A DNA stretch of 5,867 bases from contig JAUZQA010000278.1 in assembly GCA_030705665.1 (NCBI GenBank), forward strand, positions 1 through 5,867, given 5' to 3'. Below the pieces are notes generated by a model, which was not told the origin of the DNA, searched no databases, and saw only the letters and a list, made by a program, of their open reading frames with translations. Positions 5,556 through 5,867 of the stretch are shown in pieces; position 1 is the first letter of the stretch, and every line of letters begins with the position of its first letter. This stretch comes from Bacillota bacterium. GTDB lineage: Bacteria; Bacillota; Bacilli; Bacillales_B; DSM-18226. The position numbers and the translations under genes were made by a program.

Positions 5556-5585
5556 ATTTTAGATTATTTTCTTTTAGAATGTCAA
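5556..5585 (-). promoter_or_regulatory. Sigma-A promoter of the 4898-5503 gene
   Basis: On the minus strand the consensus -35 TTGACA (5585-5580) is followed after 18 bases by TAAAAT (5561-5556), a five-of-six -10. Transcription would start near 5547-5549. The -35 overlaps a perfect 10-bp palindrome, GTCAATTGAC (5581-5590), which may be chance or a small operator. Confidence 0.65.
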
Positions 5586-5621
5586 TTGACCGTCCAAAGA
5601 CTAGGCATTTTTCTTGGTTAA

Positions 5622-5852
5622 CTAGACTTTTCTATTGACTGCTTGAGGAGGTTGTTCAAACCATTTTTCTTTTATCGCAAAAAGTAAACCTAGTCCATAA
5701 TACTTTTTCATATCGTCAGCTATTTTGTCCAATTTTGATACAATATCCGTTCTTAAACTGGAAGTTATAGCCTGACTGATCATGGTAAAACAGAATATTC
5801 CCAGGCAAGTATTCACAAAAAACAACATTAACTTATCTGAGAATGGAGACAT
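5622..5852 (-). CDS. Small hypothetical membrane protein, possibly truncated at its N-terminus by the window edge
   Basis: I do not recognise this 76-residue frame. It has one hydrophobic segment at about 8-28 (LMLFFVNTCLGIFCFTMISQ). A basic-acidic helical stretch follows (RTDIVSKLDKIADDMKKYYG, 34-53), then a moderately hydrophobic part (LGLLFAI) and a polar, proline-containing tail (EKWFEQPPQAVNRKV). The ATG at 5852 has no clear ribosome binding site. The frame stays open through five more codons to the window end, so the true start may lie outside. The product could be a small membrane protein or the end of a longer one. It ends about 37 bases before the promoter of the next gene, and a weak hairpin at 5527-5551 may terminate it. 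Coding status is likely but not certain. Confidence 0.42.
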   Translation of the reverse strand: MSPFSDKLMLFFVNTCLGIFCFTMISQAITSSLRTDIVSKLDKIADDMKKYYGLGLLFAIKEKWFEQPPQAVNRKV

Positions 5853-5867
5853 CTCTACATCGGAAAT

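Overview
The window looks like chromosomal DNA from a low-GC Gram-positive bacterium of the Bacillus group. Evidence is the AT-rich intergenic DNA, purine-rich ribosome binding sites (AGGAGGGG, GAAGGAAGG), frequent TTG starts, compact hairpin terminators with T-tracts, and near-consensus sigma-A promoters. No species can be assigned. I see no tRNA, rRNA, CRISPR array, insertion sequence or phage gene.

Layout. Positions 1-861 (minus) hold the first 287 residues of a two-domain ChrA chromate transporter cut by the window edge. Positions 862-1177 are AT-rich and gene-free, with a possible chrA promoter and a structured leader. A strong symmetric terminator (1178-1210) separates this from the next block. 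That block is three minus-strand genes read in the order isochorismatase-like hydrolase (3557-4126), 14-segment DHA2-type MFS exporter (2124-3512) and membrane-anchored LssY_C-domain protein (1257-2048). A TetR-type repressor gene (4241-4849) diverges from it and ends in a hairpin terminator (4863-4889). The right end, by eye the most AT-rich, has a five-segment membrane protein of unknown function (4898-5503) with its own promoter, and a small orphan membrane ORF (5622-5852) that stays open to the window edge.

How the genes work together. The best-supported unit is the divergent tetR / hydrolase-exporter cassette. A consensus -35 (TTGACA) and a TAAACT -10 drive the hydrolase, and a perfect 12-bp palindrome, GGAGACGTCTCC, lies in the 18-bp spacer between them. 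A second, imperfect palindrome shares a half-site with the first and covers the -10. This is the expected layout for a repressor released by a small-molecule ligand. The inferred role is inducible modification and export of an unknown compound. The hydrolase keeps the Asp and Lys of the isochorismatase fold but has Val at the catalytic Cys position, and the exporter has Asn where QacA-like pumps carry an Asp in the first membrane segment. The chemistry is therefore not the textbook version. The LssY_C gene may be read from the same transcript, because no terminator or good promoter separates it from the exporter.

Nothing here is clearly a new defence or mobile system. The points most worth following are the cysteine-less hydrolase with its exporter and operator, the possible inclusion of LssY_C in that operon, and the odd 5' end of the 4898-5503 gene.
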